Notes: a model not told the origin generated them from the letters alone. Numbered from the stretch's first letter, positions 9,759 through 18,802 are shown. The stretch is DNA of 64,000 bases from Nitrosomonas eutropha (GCF_003201195.1 NZ_QICQ01000002.1:62001-126000), one strand, 5' to 3'. A program made the numbers and translations.

Positions 9759-9953
9759 TTAGTCCGGCCATACGCGGTCAGGAAAAAGCGCCTGAGCGCT
9801 CGAAACCGGCTCAGCGGTTTGGCGAACCGGTTTGGCTTGTATGTTTGTTTGCTTGGTGTCTTCGGCTACCACACGCGGCGCAACAGCCTTGGAAGGCGTG
9901 GTAGATCTTGCCTGGCGCACACTACTGGTAAGCTTGTCTTTTATGTTGGTCAT
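9759..9953 (-). CDS. mcdB: McdB-like carboxysome positioning adaptor (64 aa)
   Basis: This small protein is polar and apparently disordered, rich in Thr, Ala, Gln, Pro and Lys, with no hydrophobic core. Its start overlaps the mcdA stop by four bases (ATGA, 9950-9953). Alpha-carboxysome McdB proteins are small, low-complexity, encoded next to a ParA-type McdA, and carry a tryptophan within the last few residues that matters for carboxysome association. Here Trp62 is third from the C-terminus (RVWPD). Position, composition and that Trp support the call. Sequence similarity in this family is weak, so direct confirmation is needed. Confidence 0.78.
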   Translation of the reverse strand: MTNIKDKLTSSVRQARSTTPSKAVAPRVVAEDTKQTNIQAKPVRQTAEPVSSAQALFPDRVWPD

Positions 9954-10579
9954 GATGTAACAATCTCCTGGATGATGGCTTCAATTTCTGCGGCGGCGGC
10001 TTGCCCGCGCGCACCCATTTGAAACACAGATACGCCTTCGAGCGCAGCCGTTTTGTAGATGCTACGCCGACGTATCGAGGTTTGCAGCACCGGCAGTCCG
10101 AACTCAGCCAGTGCTTCTTGCATCGCCGCTGATAGCGCGCTGCGCGCTTCAATCTGATTGAGTAGCAGAAAGGCTCGCAGATTTGAACAGCGTTTGCGCA
10201 CCTCGTCGATCTCCTGCGGCAAACGCAGGCTGGCCCACAGGTCCACAGGCGAAGGCAGGACCGGGATCAGCGCGATATCGCAAGTCAGGAGCGCAAACAT
10301 AGCGGCGCGGGTGTCGACCGATGGCGGGCAGTCAAGCACGATATAGTCGAAGGCACGGAATTCCTTGCGCAAATCGGGCAGGACAACGCCTAGTCGAAGC
10401 TGCTTGACCGTAGCAGGAAAGGCCTTAGTGCCGGCCGTCGCCCATTGCGTGGCCGAGGACTGCGGGTCAAGATCGACCACTACTACTGATGCCCGCCGCG
10501 CCAGCCCAGCGGCAAGGTTCATTGCCACCGTAGTCTTACCGACACCGCCCTTTTGGTTGGTGATCGCGATGACACGCAT
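9950..10579 (-). CDS. mcdA: McdA, ParA-type ATPase for carboxysome positioning
   Basis: A ParA/MinD-family ATPase of about 209 residues. It has a deviant Walker A KGGVGKTT at residues 10-17, the Walker A' region VVVDLDPQSSATQW, and Walker B YIVLDCPP. McdA coats the nucleoid and, with McdB, spaces carboxysomes along the cell. I chose ATG 10579 (MRVIAITNQ), the usual ParA beginning. A GTG at 10594 overlaps the upstream acRAF stop as GTGA and could be the real, translationally coupled start, adding five residues. The gene sits between acRAF and mcdB, as in other proteobacterial cso operons. Confidence 0.92.
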   Translation of the reverse strand: MRVIAITNQKGGVGKTTVAMNLAAGLARRASVVVVDLDPQSSATQWATAGTKAFPATVKQLRLGVVLPDLRKEFRAFDYIVLDCPPSVDTRAAMFALLTCDIALIPVLPSPVDLWASLRLPQEIDEVRKRCSNLRAFLLLNQIEARSALSAAMQEALAEFGLPVLQTSIRRRSIYKTAALEGVSVFQMGARGQAAAAEIEAIIQEIVTS

Positions 10580-10590
10580 GTCAACCACGA

Positions 10591-10869
10591 TCACTTCCCC
10601 TGTTCAGCCAGCGCTGAGATGCGTGCGGCAAAAGTTTCATCCTGCGACGCGAAGACCTTGTCGTCAGCCGGTTCGAGCGTGACGTTAACGTAGGTGGTAC
10701 CGAAACTAATATTCTGTGGATGCCGCTTGAACTCATCGCACAGAACCGACAAGGCATCGAGAAATGCGCGCGTCTGGGCATAACGCTCGAAGGAAAAGCG
10801 CCTATACAACGTCGGCGGCTTGTCGCGCCGCTCCCAGCCTTGCAATTCGTCACTCATGTCAAAGCTCAT
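10591..10869 (-). CDS. acRAF, pterin-dehydratase-like Rubisco assembly factor
   Basis: A 92-residue protein of the pterin-4a-carbinolamine dehydratase fold. The active-site double histidine of true dehydratases is replaced (KRHPQN instead of a HHP motif), while the following beta-strand region FGTTYVNVTLEP is kept. That is the signature of the alpha-carboxysome Rubisco assembly factor, which helps CbbL/CbbS assemble after chaperonin folding. Its ATG at 10869 overlaps the stop of the ferritin-like gene as ATGA, so translation is probably coupled. Confidence 0.88.
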   Translation of the reverse strand: MSFDMSDELQGWERRDKPPTLYRRFSFERYAQTRAFLDALSVLCDEFKRHPQNISFGTTYVNVTLEPADDKVFASQDETFAARISALAEQGK

Positions 10870-11288
10870 CCGGATTTGGTATGCGCAATGTGTTCTAGAT
10901 GCTCCTGCTCCTGCGCTAACAACGATTGGAACAGTGCTATCGAGTCCTGGTCACGCAAGCGCTGTGCATGCATTAGCGCATTGACATAAAGTTGGACGGC
11001 CTGCACTTCCATTTGTTGGTCGTGAGCGAATAATTCCTGTGCATTGCGGCCCAAGCGAACAACGGGCAACTGTCCGCCACAAGGAGCCACGCCAAGTAGG
11101 ATCTGACGCTCAATCAAAAGTTCAGCATGTTCCAGCTCTTCCATAGCTTCGGCGCGCAGGTGTGCTGCAAGTTCCACATCCCCCCAAAGACGCGCGAGCA
11201 CGCTTTGTGCGAGGTATTGCTGGACTGCTCCCATCTCGTGGTTGAGAGCGCGTGCCAGCCACCCTAAGGTTCTCGGATCGACAGCCAT
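10866..11288 (-). CDS. Carboxysome-operon ferritin-like (bacterioferritin-type) protein
   Basis: An approximately 140-residue helical protein of the ferritin/bacterioferritin superfamily. It contains carboxylate-histidine motifs typical of a diiron site: ALNHEMGAVQQY, AMEELEHAELL and EQEHLEH. Homologues occur after the csoS1 genes in many cso operons, and their role in the carboxysome is unknown. I chose ATG 11288 (MAVDPRTLGW). An in-frame TTG at 11312 overlaps the stop of the preceding csoS1 gene and would add eight residues. It overlaps acRAF by four bases. Confidence 0.87.
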   Translation of the reverse strand: MAVDPRTLGWLARALNHEMGAVQQYLAQSVLARLWGDVELAAHLRAEAMEELEHAELLIERQILLGVAPCGGQLPVVRLGRNAQELFAHDQQMEVQAVQLYVNALMHAQRLRDQDSIALFQSLLAQEQEHLEHIAHTKSG

Positions 11289-11308
11289 GGCAGGAAACGA
11301 TCCGTCGA

Positions 11309-11656
11309 TCAACTAAGCGTGGAAGTGATCTCGGCATCGCGGCCGCCGCCACCACCGCCGCTGACGTCTGGCTTGGTCGGCAGTATGCCTTCAACTTCAC
11401 TGTGCACGCGAGCAATAATGTGCGCAGCCACCAAGCCGTCACCCACACGCTCGCAAGCATCAGCGCCTGCACGAACTGCGGCGTTGACCGCGCCGGTTTC
11501 GCCACGCACCAGCACAGTGACGTAGCCGCCGCCGACGAACTGCCGGCCAATCAGACGCACCTCCGCTGCCTTGGTCATCGCATCGGCCGCTTCGATCGCG
11601 GGAACCAAACCGCGGGTTTCAATCATTCCCAGGGCAATGCCGTTTACGTTAGCCAT
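11309..11656 (-). CDS. csoS1B: CsoS1 hexameric shell protein with C-terminal extension (CsoS1B-type)
   Basis: A single BMC-domain shell protein of 115 residues, with the typical core ALGMIETRGLVPAIEAADAM and GDGLVAAHIIARVHSEVEG. Beyond the core it carries a glycine-rich tail (VSGGGGGGRDAE) of about 20 residues that the neighbouring paralogue lacks; this resembles CsoS1B of Halothiobacillus. Hexamers of this protein form shell facets with a small central pore. A 121-bp stretch is base-for-base identical to the next csoS1 gene, suggesting gene conversion. Confidence 0.93.
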   Translation of the reverse strand: MANVNGIALGMIETRGLVPAIEAADAMTKAAEVRLIGRQFVGGGYVTVLVRGETGAVNAAVRAGADACERVGDGLVAAHIIARVHSEVEGILPTKPDVSGGGGGGRDAEITSTLS

Positions 11657-11697
11657 GTTACTGTCCTCGTAGTTGTTTCAAGAAAGGTAGGGGGTTC

Positions 11698-11994
11698 TTA
11701 GGCACTCGGAGTCCTGGGCAATATGCCCTCAACTTCACTGTGCACGCGAGCAATAATGTGCGCAGCCACCAAGCCGTCACCCACACGCTCGCAAGCATCA
11801 GCGCCTGCACGAACTGCGGCGTTGACCGCGCCGGTTTCGCCACGCACCATCACGGTAACGTAGCCGCCGCCGACGAACTGACGCGAGATCAGACGTACTT
11901 CAGCAGCCTTGGTCATCGCATCGGCCGCTTCAATCGCGGGAACCAGACCGCGGGTTTCAATCATTCCCAGGGCAATGCCCATTATTTCTGCCAT
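11698..11994 (-). CDS. csoS1A: CsoS1 major hexameric shell protein (CsoS1A/C-type)
   Basis: A 98-residue BMC protein with the compact size of the major CsoS1A/CsoS1C shell protein: ALGMIETRGLVPAIEAADAM at the start and HSEVEGILP near the end. It has a strong ribosome-binding site, AAAGGAG, six bases ahead of ATG 11994. This suits a highly expressed structural protein. The 108-bp gap from csoS4B is the longest between csoS4A and the end of the operon and could hold a booster promoter, but I do not see a convincing one. Confidence 0.94.
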   Translation of the reverse strand: MAEIMGIALGMIETRGLVPAIEAADAMTKAAEVRLISRQFVGGGYVTVMVRGETGAVNAAVRAGADACERVGDGLVAAHIIARVHSEVEGILPRTPSA

Positions 11995-12102
11995 TTTCTT
12001 ACTCCTTTAGTCAAAAAATTGGTTAAACTGCCACTTCTCTGCACTCAAGCGCCCGCCATGCGTGCGCCTTTTGCTCTATACGCGTAATATATACACGTCT
12101 GT

Positions 12103-12351
12103 TCACGCTTCGTCCCAGCCTTCGATGATGCCGCAGATCGTGAGATCAGTCGTCGTCCTCTGGTCTGGCATCGCATACCTAGCGGCGCTGCCCAGCGTAG
12201 TAAACACCCATTTTCCCGGTGGGGCGCCGACCGCGTCGGACGCCACCATGATTTCACCCTTCTGCCCTTTTAGTACGCGCAGCGATGTCGAACCGAGTCC
12301 CGGAACACGCCGAGTGCAAACCAGTTCACCGACGACGCGCCAGATCTCCAT
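12103..12351 (-). CDS. csoS4B: CsoS4B pentameric vertex protein
   Basis: An 82-residue bacterial microcompartment vertex (BMV, Pfam EutN_CcmL) protein. The pattern VVGELVCTRRVPGL, then SDAVGAPPGKWVF and a C-terminal LTICGIIEGWDEA, is typical. Pentamers cap the twelve vertices of the carboxysome. Its ATG shares one base with the stop of csoS4A (TGATG at 12349-12353), so the two vertex proteins are translationally coupled. Confidence 0.93.
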   Translation of the reverse strand: MEIWRVVGELVCTRRVPGLGSTSLRVLKGQKGEIMVASDAVGAPPGKWVFTTLGSAARYAMPDQRTTTDLTICGIIEGWDEA

Positions 12352-12608
12352 CAGATCGCCTCCGGATTCCAGTGGTCGATGATACCAACGATCGTTAGAT
12401 CGGAGGGAAAATCCTTGGCACCAGCCGCATCTCTAGCTGCTGAAGAACCGACACAGATTACCCAGTCTCCCGGGATGCAGCCCACCGCATCGACGGCTAC
12501 ACTGCGCGTTCCGCCGGGTTTGTCCTGCACGACCAGCAGCGGGCGATGTCCAAAGCCGTCGATGCGGTTGGTCGACACCAGGGTTTTTTCGACTCGCATG
12601 ATTCGCAT
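12351..12608 (-). CDS. csoS4A: CsoS4A pentameric vertex protein
   Basis: An 85-residue BMV-family protein: VEKTLVSTNRIDGFGHRPL at the N-terminus, DAVGCIPGDWVICVGSSAAR in the middle and LTIVGIIDHW at the end. It is encoded directly after csoSCA (20-base gap) and before csoS4B, the conserved order in alpha-carboxysome operons. It forms pentamers at shell vertices. The ATG at 12608 is the only reasonable start. Confidence 0.94.
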   Translation of the reverse strand: MRIMRVEKTLVSTNRIDGFGHRPLLVVQDKPGGTRSVAVDAVGCIPGDWVICVGSSAARDAAGAKDFPSDLTIVGIIDHWNPEAI

Positions 12609-12628
12609 AGCGTTTTAGTCCTCAATAC

Positions 12629-14158
12629 TCAATGGTTCGCTGCAACTTCGTCAGCCACAAAGTCGCAGCGCTCGTCGCCAGCGCGCTCACTCACCGCGAT
12701 CGCGCAATTAAGTAGACCCTTGGCAACCAGATCGGGATAGCGCGCCTCGATCGCATCACGCACCCGCCGACCGCGCTCAACCGCGCGCGCGCGCGATTCG
12801 GGAATCCGGGCATCATATTCGAAATGCACCAGCACTGGGACCGGCAGACCGTGTGCGACATTGAGCTTGGCGAAGATATCGATCCCGACATCCATATCGG
12901 GCGCCCCTTCCTCGATGGTGTCGAGATGGGCGAAATAAAACAGGTTGCGCAATTTTAACGACCGAACCGCGTCGCCAGCGACGATGCACTCCTCGTCGTG
13001 CCCGATAGTCGCGTAGCGACCGGTATGATGCTTGATGACGTATTCGATCTGCGACAGATTAGCTTCGGCCAGCGCAGACACCAAACGGCGCATGCCATCA
13101 TTCATCCGCCCTTGGCCTTGGCCCCAACCGCCGGTATTCTCGACGTCGGCGATTATCTCGGCGACGCGCGCGCGCGCCACCTCGGCGGATAGCCCAAGCG
13201 TCTCGCGGTAGATCTTCACGGTTTCGATGTAGCGATGCGAATTGACGTCGCCGTACGCATCGGGAAGATGAATGCGCAAAGCGTCTAGATCGGTATCGAC
13301 TCCGATCAACAGCACGTCGGGCGCGGCGCCGATGCCGAAACTGCGATCGATCGCCTCACGTAGTTCATCCAGGCGGCCGAGTGCCGCCTCGGTGGCTTGG
13401 CGATCGTTGCTGCCATGCGCGGCGCAACCGTCACCGTTATGCGAGGAGCTGCTGAAGTGGTAGACGGCGATCTTGAGATAGTCCAGACGCTCGCCATCGA
13501 CCATCGCGCCTGACAGTCGCTCGACTTCGCGCTGCGCCCAATCGCATACATCGGCTTCAATGTCGAACAGCGCGCCCGCATAAGCCTTCACCTGCACATT
13601 AGGCCCAGGTAAAATGCGCAACACATAAGGGCTCATACCCTGCAACCGACCATCCGAACAGGGGCTGATATCCACTGTGTGATAACCGCAGGATCGCAAG
13701 AAGTTTTCATCGAGCGGTATGCGCTGACGCCAGCCAGCCTGCTCGGTTCGCGCATTATCGACGCACGACTTCAGGACGCTGAATATGCAGTGCGAATGCA
13801 GGGCCGATAAATCCAACCCGCACACCCAAGCATCCTCAAACATCTTCGACGGCAGATCAAAACCGAGTTGTTCGTGGGCGAGCTGCTGCGCGCGCTCGGT
13901 GAAATCCTTGTCGTGCTGATGCATGGAGATGCGTTTGAGCACCTCGACGATACGGGTGAAGCGCGAGCGTACCGTCCGCTCATAGTCGAACAATAGGCGA
14001 TTAAGGTCGCGGTCGACAAGCGAGTGTTCGCAGATCTGCCCGCTACTGATCACGCAAGCAGGATGTTCGAGCACCTCTGCGATACCGCTCTCATTGGCCA
14101 CATCGATCGGCCCAACGCTACTGCGTCGCAATGCCTGCATACGTTGTCGTGTATTCAT
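12629..14158 (-). CDS. csoSCA: CsoSCA (CsoS3), carboxysomal carbonic anhydrase
   Basis: A 509-residue carbonic anhydrase of the beta-related epsilon type that converts bicarbonate to CO2 inside the shell. The active-site motif CSDGR gives Cys167, Asp169 and Arg171. His234 (in AVYHFS) and Cys245 (in GDGCAAH), eleven residues apart, complete the zinc ligands. This matches the Cys-His-Cys arrangement of the Halothiobacillus enzyme. ATG 14158 is preceded by GAGG with good spacing. An upstream extension of the frame to 14257 overlaps csoS2 and is unlikely. The N-terminal arm would carry the recruitment peptide. Confidence 0.95.
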   Translation of the reverse strand: MNTRQRMQALRRSSVGPIDVANESGIAEVLEHPACVISSGQICEHSLVDRDLNRLLFDYERTVRSRFTRIVEVLKRISMHQHDKDFTERAQQLAHEQLGFDLPSKMFEDAWVCGLDLSALHSHCIFSVLKSCVDNARTEQAGWRQRIPLDENFLRSCGYHTVDISPCSDGRLQGMSPYVLRILPGPNVQVKAYAGALFDIEADVCDWAQREVERLSGAMVDGERLDYLKIAVYHFSSSSHNGDGCAAHGSNDRQATEAALGRLDELREAIDRSFGIGAAPDVLLIGVDTDLDALRIHLPDAYGDVNSHRYIETVKIYRETLGLSAEVARARVAEIIADVENTGGWGQGQGRMNDGMRRLVSALAEANLSQIEYVIKHHTGRYATIGHDEECIVAGDAVRSLKLRNLFYFAHLDTIEEGAPDMDVGIDIFAKLNVAHGLPVPVLVHFEYDARIPESRARAVERGRRVRDAIEARYPDLVAKGLLNCAIAVSERAGDERCDFVADEVAANH

Positions 14159-14168
14159 CTTCGTATCC

Positions 14169-16868
14169 TCAGCCGCGCGCTCCGCCCGAAATGGTAATGG
14201 TTGCGCCTCTATCGGTATTGCCGGACGAACCAGTAATGACCGATTCAGGCACTTCAAGACGCTCGAGCTCGCGGAATTTCACTGCGTTGACACCGACGCC
14301 ACGCGGTTGGCCGCGCATCGAAGGGTTGCGTACCAGACTGGACGAGCCCTCGGTACCGGTAACTCGAGGGTTTGCATTCCAAGCATCACCCGAAATACGC
14401 ACTCCCTGCTGACTACCTTCACCGCTCAGTCGCTGCGCAGCAGCGACGACTTCATCCAGTTGCACCTGGCTACGAGACGTGTCGCTATGCCGGAACTCCG
14501 GCGTTCCGGTAATCAGACCATCGGCCTTGTTGATCGTCCCGGTTATGCGTAAATTGCTCAGCACACTGCCGGTGAGATTATCTCCCTGGCACTCACGCCC
14601 CGGACTCTGGATCTGGCGCTGACGCGACGGCGGCACAATGCTGAAATCCTTCGGTGCAGGCGGCCGTGGCGCGACATCAAAAGTGCGTCCGCGCGCAACG
14701 AAACGACTGCTAGTTGCGCATTGGTCAGGCATATTATCCAGCCCAAGATATGGTGTGCCCGAAATCGGCTCGCAAGCGCCGCGCTCATCGCCGGTCATGC
14801 GCGACCCGCCTGCACCTGGACGGTCACCGGTCACGACGCTGGCTGGAATCACGGCGCTGTCGCGTACGCGCGCCGCCTGAGCATCGAGGCTCGGAGCCGG
14901 GCAAAATTCCTGAATTTGCGACATTCCTGCATACTGTACGCCGCTGATGGGGGCGCAGGTGCCGGCTTCGTTGCCGGTGACGTTGGCAGCACGGCCCGGA
15001 TAGCTGCCGGAAACTGGTTGGCCTTGCAATGTACTGTCGAAGACGACCTTATTCACGGGTTGTACTGTAGATGATTGCCCTGGCGGGCAAACAGCTGCAA
15101 GTTGTTGGGTGCCGATATAGTCGGTGCCGGTGACGGATTTGCACCCGTAAGATTCGTCACCCGTCAACTTTGGGCCGGGAGCAACCTCCGAACCAGTAAT
15201 GGTATGACCAGCGAGGGTATGCATCGTATTGACTTTGTTCGGCCCGGACGCATCGCAAAGCCCCGCAAAATCGGCCGTAGTGTAATACTGGCTTCCGGTG
15301 ATCGCTCGGCAGGAACCTGTCTCGTTGCCGGTTACCTTGGACGAACGGTCGACGGCAGCACCCGAGATGGCTTGCGCACCGCGTGTTGACATCACACTGA
15401 CCTTGCGCGGCGCTGCCGGCGCATTGGTATGGCACAAGTCGCGAAACTGTTCGGCGGAGAGATATTCGGTGCCTGTGATCGCACGGCAGCTACCGGCTTC
15501 GTCGCCAGTGAGGTGTTCGCTACGGCCTACCAGGGTGCCCGTGATAGTCTTGCCCGAACCGGTGTGCGTAATTGCAACCTTGTCCGGTGCATTGTCGTTT
15601 TCTGGCGGACGGCCGTAGCAGGTACCGGTGATCGATCGATCAGCACCGTACTCTGCGCCGGTGATTTTGCGCGGCCGATCGACCAGGGAGCCAGACACGG
15701 CCATGTCCTTGTTGGTGAAAGCCAGTGCGACTTTCTCCGGCGAGGGCGCCGGGCGTGTGCCGCAAAACTGCTGGAAGCGCTCGGCGGACAGATATTCGGT
15801 GCCGGTCACGGGATGACAAACACCCGCTTCGTCACCCGTGGCCTTGGTCGAGCGACCGAGCGCTATGCCTGTGATCTTTTGCTCGCGCAAGGTGTGGCTC
15901 ATCTCAACCTTGGACACGCCTGGTTCGGCGCGTACACCGCAGATAGTTTGAAACTGTTCCGCGCCAATATATTCGGTGCCGGTGATACTGCGGCAGGATC
16001 CCGATTCGTTGCCGGTGACTTTGATGCTGCGCTCGACCATGGTACCAGTCACGGTTTGACCGGACAAAGTATGCCCTTCCTCGACCTTCATCGGCACTTG
16101 CTTGGCATCGCGCGTCTTGACCCGTCCGCTTGGCCTGGAAGCAGAAGCAGCGCTGTTCGACAGACCGGCGCGCCCCGCGAGTGACTGCACGCGACGATGC
16201 TGCTCCGCGATCTGTCTTCCGGTAGCGCCTTTGACCATCGCAGCTTGCCAATCCTGCCCCGGCATCGCAGCAGCAATCTTGGTCGCCTGGGCAACCCGCT
16301 TGAGCCCGGCTTTGCCATCTTGTGTCAACGCTGCGCGACGCATCTTGGCCAGCGCGCGCCCGGTCGCCTGCTCGGCGACGATTGTCGCACGCTGAACGCT
16401 TTCTTGCACCGCAACCCCGGCCACCGGCATTTCGGCGACTGCCCTGTGCCGAGTCTGGCATTCGCACTGCGCATCGCAATCGCACCTGATTGTGGCAAAC
16501 GGCTGTACAGCTGGACGCAAATGTGCACTCGGACGAGTATAATTTTTTGAAGCAGTTTGCAACGCTGCCTTGCCAACGCTGGCAAGCGCTTGTCGCCGCG
16601 CTCGCGCAGCCGATACGACTGCTGCCGACAAAGGCTCAGTGCGCGTCAAGACCTGCGCAGCCGATACTGCCGCAGCAACAGGAGCCTGCGAACCGTGCCA
16701 GGCAGTAGCAACCTTATCTGCATTCATGGCGACGTCTGCCCTGCTGCGCAGCACAGACGTTTTGGTAATGGCGGTTTTGCCTTGACGGGCCATCGCCTGG
16801 CGACGCTGGAGCGCCAGTGCGCGCCCGGACATGTTCGCATTGGCATAACTTGATTCAGCGATTGTCAT
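14169..16868 (-). CDS. csoS2: CsoS2, intrinsically disordered carboxysome scaffold
   Basis: An 899-residue repeat protein that links Rubisco to the shell. Four N-terminal Rubisco-binding repeats are visible near residues 16-33, 88-103, 171-189 and 217-236 (pattern ALxxRRxAMxxxGKxA). Seven middle repeats follow (about 260-660), each with VTGT/ITG motifs and a conserved Cys pair in the form GSCRxITGTEY. The C-terminal region (about 665-899) ends with GATITISGGARG, the conserved shell-anchoring peptide. A cysteine cluster CDCDAQCEC lies at about 129-137. ATG 16868 has GAGG five bases upstream; an earlier ATG at 16892 lacks one. Homologues make a short form by ribosomal frameshifting; I could not assign a slippery site here. 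Confidence 0.95.
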   Translation of the reverse strand: MTIAESSYANANMSGRALALQRRQAMARQGKTAITKTSVLRSRADVAMNADKVATAWHGSQAPVAAAVSAAQVLTRTEPLSAAVVSAARARRQALASVGKAALQTASKNYTRPSAHLRPAVQPFATIRCDCDAQCECQTRHRAVAEMPVAGVAVQESVQRATIVAEQATGRALAKMRRAALTQDGKAGLKRVAQATKIAAAMPGQDWQAAMVKGATGRQIAEQHRRVQSLAGRAGLSNSAASASRPSGRVKTRDAKQVPMKVEEGHTLSGQTVTGTMVERSIKVTGNESGSCRSITGTEYIGAEQFQTICGVRAEPGVSKVEMSHTLREQKITGIALGRSTKATGDEAGVCHPVTGTEYLSAERFQQFCGTRPAPSPEKVALAFTNKDMAVSGSLVDRPRKITGAEYGADRSITGTCYGRPPENDNAPDKVAITHTGSGKTITGTLVGRSEHLTGDEAGSCRAITGTEYLSAEQFRDLCHTNAPAAPRKVSVMSTRGAQAISGAAVDRSSKVTGNETGSCRAITGSQYYTTADFAGLCDASGPNKVNTMHTLAGHTITGSEVAPGPKLTGDESYGCKSVTGTDYIGTQQLAAVCPPGQSSTVQPVNKVVFDSTLQGQPVSGSYPGRAANVTGNEAGTCAPISGVQYAGMSQIQEFCPAPSLDAQAARVRDSAVIPASVVTGDRPGAGGSRMTGDERGACEPISGTPYLGLDNMPDQCATSSRFVARGRTFDVAPRPPAPKDFSIVPPSRQRQIQSPGRECQGDNLTGSVLSNLRITGTINKADGLITGTPEFRHSDTSRSQVQLDEVVAAAQRLSGEGSQQGVRISGDAWNANPRVTGTEGSSSLVRNPSMRGQPRGVGVNAVKFRELERLEVPESVITGSSGNTDRGATITISGGARG

Positions 16869-16969
16869 AAGAACCTCAGCACTTGAGTTCATTTTAGGCG
16901 GCCGCTGGTCGCACTGAGTAGTTTGATTTCATGCAACCAGAACCCGCCCCTGGGATGGATCCGCTCGTT

Positions 16970-17296
16970 TTAGCGGTAAACAACAAAAGCCACGCCCTGA
17001 CTTTGCGAGTAGTTATCATAAGCGATGAAACGTACCATTTGATCAGGAAATTCGCGATGGCAGGCCTCAATCTCGGCCAGCACAGCATCGACCGATTGCT
17101 CGCCGAACATCGGCAGCTTCCACATATGCCAAAAACTCTCCTTGGCAGACGTTCCTTTGACAGCGTGCTCAACCGCAGGATTCCAGCCTTGAGCAAGGGC
17201 ATAGGCGATCTGACGGCGCACCTGCTCGGGCGTCATCTGGGGAAGATACGAAAAGGTTTCGTATTTTTTTGTTAAGTGATAGGCTTGAATGGCCAT
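16970..17296 (-). CDS. cbbS: Rubisco small subunit, form IA
   Basis: A 108-residue small subunit with the typical [10 protein letters not shown] opening, [10 protein letters not shown] in the middle and a C-terminal [18 protein letters not shown]-type ending. It assembles with CbbL as L8S8. It lies 84 bases after cbbL, with AGGATA ahead of ATG 17296. A 101-bp gap separates it from csoS2. Its location directly before csoS2 marks this as the carboxysomal (form IA) Rubisco. Confidence 0.97.
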   Translation of the reverse strand: MAIQAYHLTKKYETFSYLPQMTPEQVRRQIAYALAQGWNPAVEHAVKGTSAKESFWHMWKLPMFGEQSVDAVLAEIEACHREFPDQMVRFIAYDNYSQSQGVAFVVYR

Positions 17297-17380
17297 AGCT
17301 ATATCCTTTCAAAATTAGGAATCGAATCCGATCGCCGCAGTCTCACTGGAACGCAGATCGATCGAATTTGGTTTGAAACA

Positions 17381-18802
17381 TTACTTGTGGGCAATGTCGA
17401 GCTTGTCAACCGTGTCAAACTCGAACTTGATCTCTTTCCACGTTTCCATGGCGATCTTCAGTTCGGGCGAATGCTGAGCCGCGGCGGTAAGGATCTCGCG
17501 ACCTTCTTTCTCGATCTGACGGCCTTCATTACGCGCCTGTACGCAGGCTTCGAGCGCAACGCGGTTAGCGTGTGCACCTGCAGCGTTGCCCCAAGGATGA
17601 CCGAGCGTGCCGCCGCCGAACTGCAACACCGAATCGTCACCGAAAATGGCAACCAGCGCAGGCATGTGCCACACGTGGATACCGCCGGACGCGACGGCGA
17701 AAGCGCCGGGCATCGAACCCCAATCCTGATCAAAGAAGATACCGCGCGAACGGTCTTCCGGTACGAAGGATTCGCGCAGCAGATCGATCCAACCAAGAGT
17801 GGAGGCGCGATCACCTTCCAGCTTGCCCACCACGGTACCGGTATGCAAGTGATCTCCGCCGGACAGGCGCAGAATCTTGGTTAGCACGCGGAAGTGGATA
17901 CCGTGATGCGGGTTGCGGTCGAGCACGGCGTGCATGGCGCGGTGAACGTGCAGCAACATCCCGTTGTTACGGCACCAGTTCGCCAGACCTGCGTTAGCGC
18001 AAAGGCCACCGGCGAGGTAATCGTGCATGATGATCGGCGCACCGATCTCTTTGGCGAATTCTGCGCGCTTGTACATTTCTTCAGGCGTTGGCGCGGTGAC
18101 GTTCAGATAGTGACCCTTACGCTCGCCGGTCTCGGCCTCAGCCTTCAGAGTGGCCTCCTGCACGAACTCGAAACGATCGCGCCAGCGCATGAACGGCTGA
18201 GAATTAATGTTCTCGTCGTCTTTGGTGAAGTCCAAGCTGCCGCGCAAACACTCATACACCGCACGACCGTAGTTCTTGGCCGACAGGCCCAGCTTAGGTT
18301 TGATGGTGCAGCCCAGCAGCGGCCGACCATACTTGTTCATCTTGTCACGCTCCACCTGGATGCCGCTCGGAGGGCCGCCGCAGGTCTTCACGTATGCGAT
18401 CGGGAAACGCACGTCTTCCAGACGCAAGGCGCGAATCGCCTTGAAACCGAATACATTGCCCACCAGAGAGGTGAACACGTTGACCACAGAACCCTCTTCG
18501 AACAAGTCGATGGGGTACGCGACGAAAGCATAGAAGCGAGCATCGTCACCGGGAACATCCTCGATGCGATAGGCGCGACCCTTGTAGTAATCGAGATCGG
18601 TCAGCAGGTCGGTCCACACTGTGGTCCAAGTACCGCAGGACGACTCTGCGGCTACCGCCGCCGCCGCCTCCTCGCGATCGACGCCAGACTGTGGGGTAAT
18701 TTTAAAACACGCTAGAATGTCAGTGTCTAGCGGCACGTAATCCGGTTGCCAGTAAGTTTGTCGGTACTCCTTGACACCGGCCTGATAGGTTTTGATTGCC
18801 AT
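17381..18802 (-). CDS. cbbL: Rubisco large subunit, form IA
   Basis: A 473-residue large subunit, full length for form IA. The carbamylated lysine is Lys194 in [10 protein letters not shown], and the metal-ligand acids follow directly. Other active-site segments are [11 protein letters not shown], the [13 protein letters not shown] region with loop 6, and [10 protein letters not shown]. The enzyme fixes CO2 onto ribulose bisphosphate inside the carboxysome. AAGGAGT precedes ATG 18802. As first gene of the operon it is presumably transcribed from the region shared with the divergent cbbR. Confidence 0.97.
   Translation of the reverse strand: MAIKTYQAGVKEYRQTYWQPDYVPLDTDILACFKITPQSGVDREEAAAAVAAESSCGTWTTVWTDLLTDLDYYKGRAYRIEDVPGDDARFYAFVAYPIDLFEEGSVVNVFTSLVGNVFGFKAIRALRLEDVRFPIAYVKTCGGPPSGIQVERDKMNKYGRPLLGCTIKPKLGLSAKNYGRAVYECLRGSLDFTKDDENINSQPFMRWRDRFEFVQEATLKAEAETGERKGHYLNVTAPTPEEMYKRAEFAKEIGAPIIMHDYLAGGLCANAGLANWCRNNGMLLHVHRAMHAVLDRNPHHGIHFRVLTKILRLSGGDHLHTGTVVGKLEGDRASTLGWIDLLRESFVPEDRSRGIFFDQDWGSMPGAFAVASGGIHVWHMPALVAIFGDDSVLQFGGGTLGHPWGNAAGAHANRVALEACVQARNEGRQIEKEGREILTAAAQHSPELKIAMETWKEIKFEFDTVDKLDIAHK

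Noticed and set aside
15429-16184. Plus-strand frame opposite csoS2 (251 codons)
   Set aside because: Antisense to a repeat-rich, GC-rich gene; the repeated protein pattern mirrors the CsoS2 repeats.
14169-16868. Programmed frameshift site in csoS2
   Set aside because: It is known in homologues, but I could not recognise a clear slippery heptamer followed by a structure by eye, so none is claimed.
17894-18715. Long plus-strand frame opposite cbbL (273 codons)
   Set aside because: It lies fully antisense to cbbL, and its composition is explained by GC-rich codon use on the other strand.
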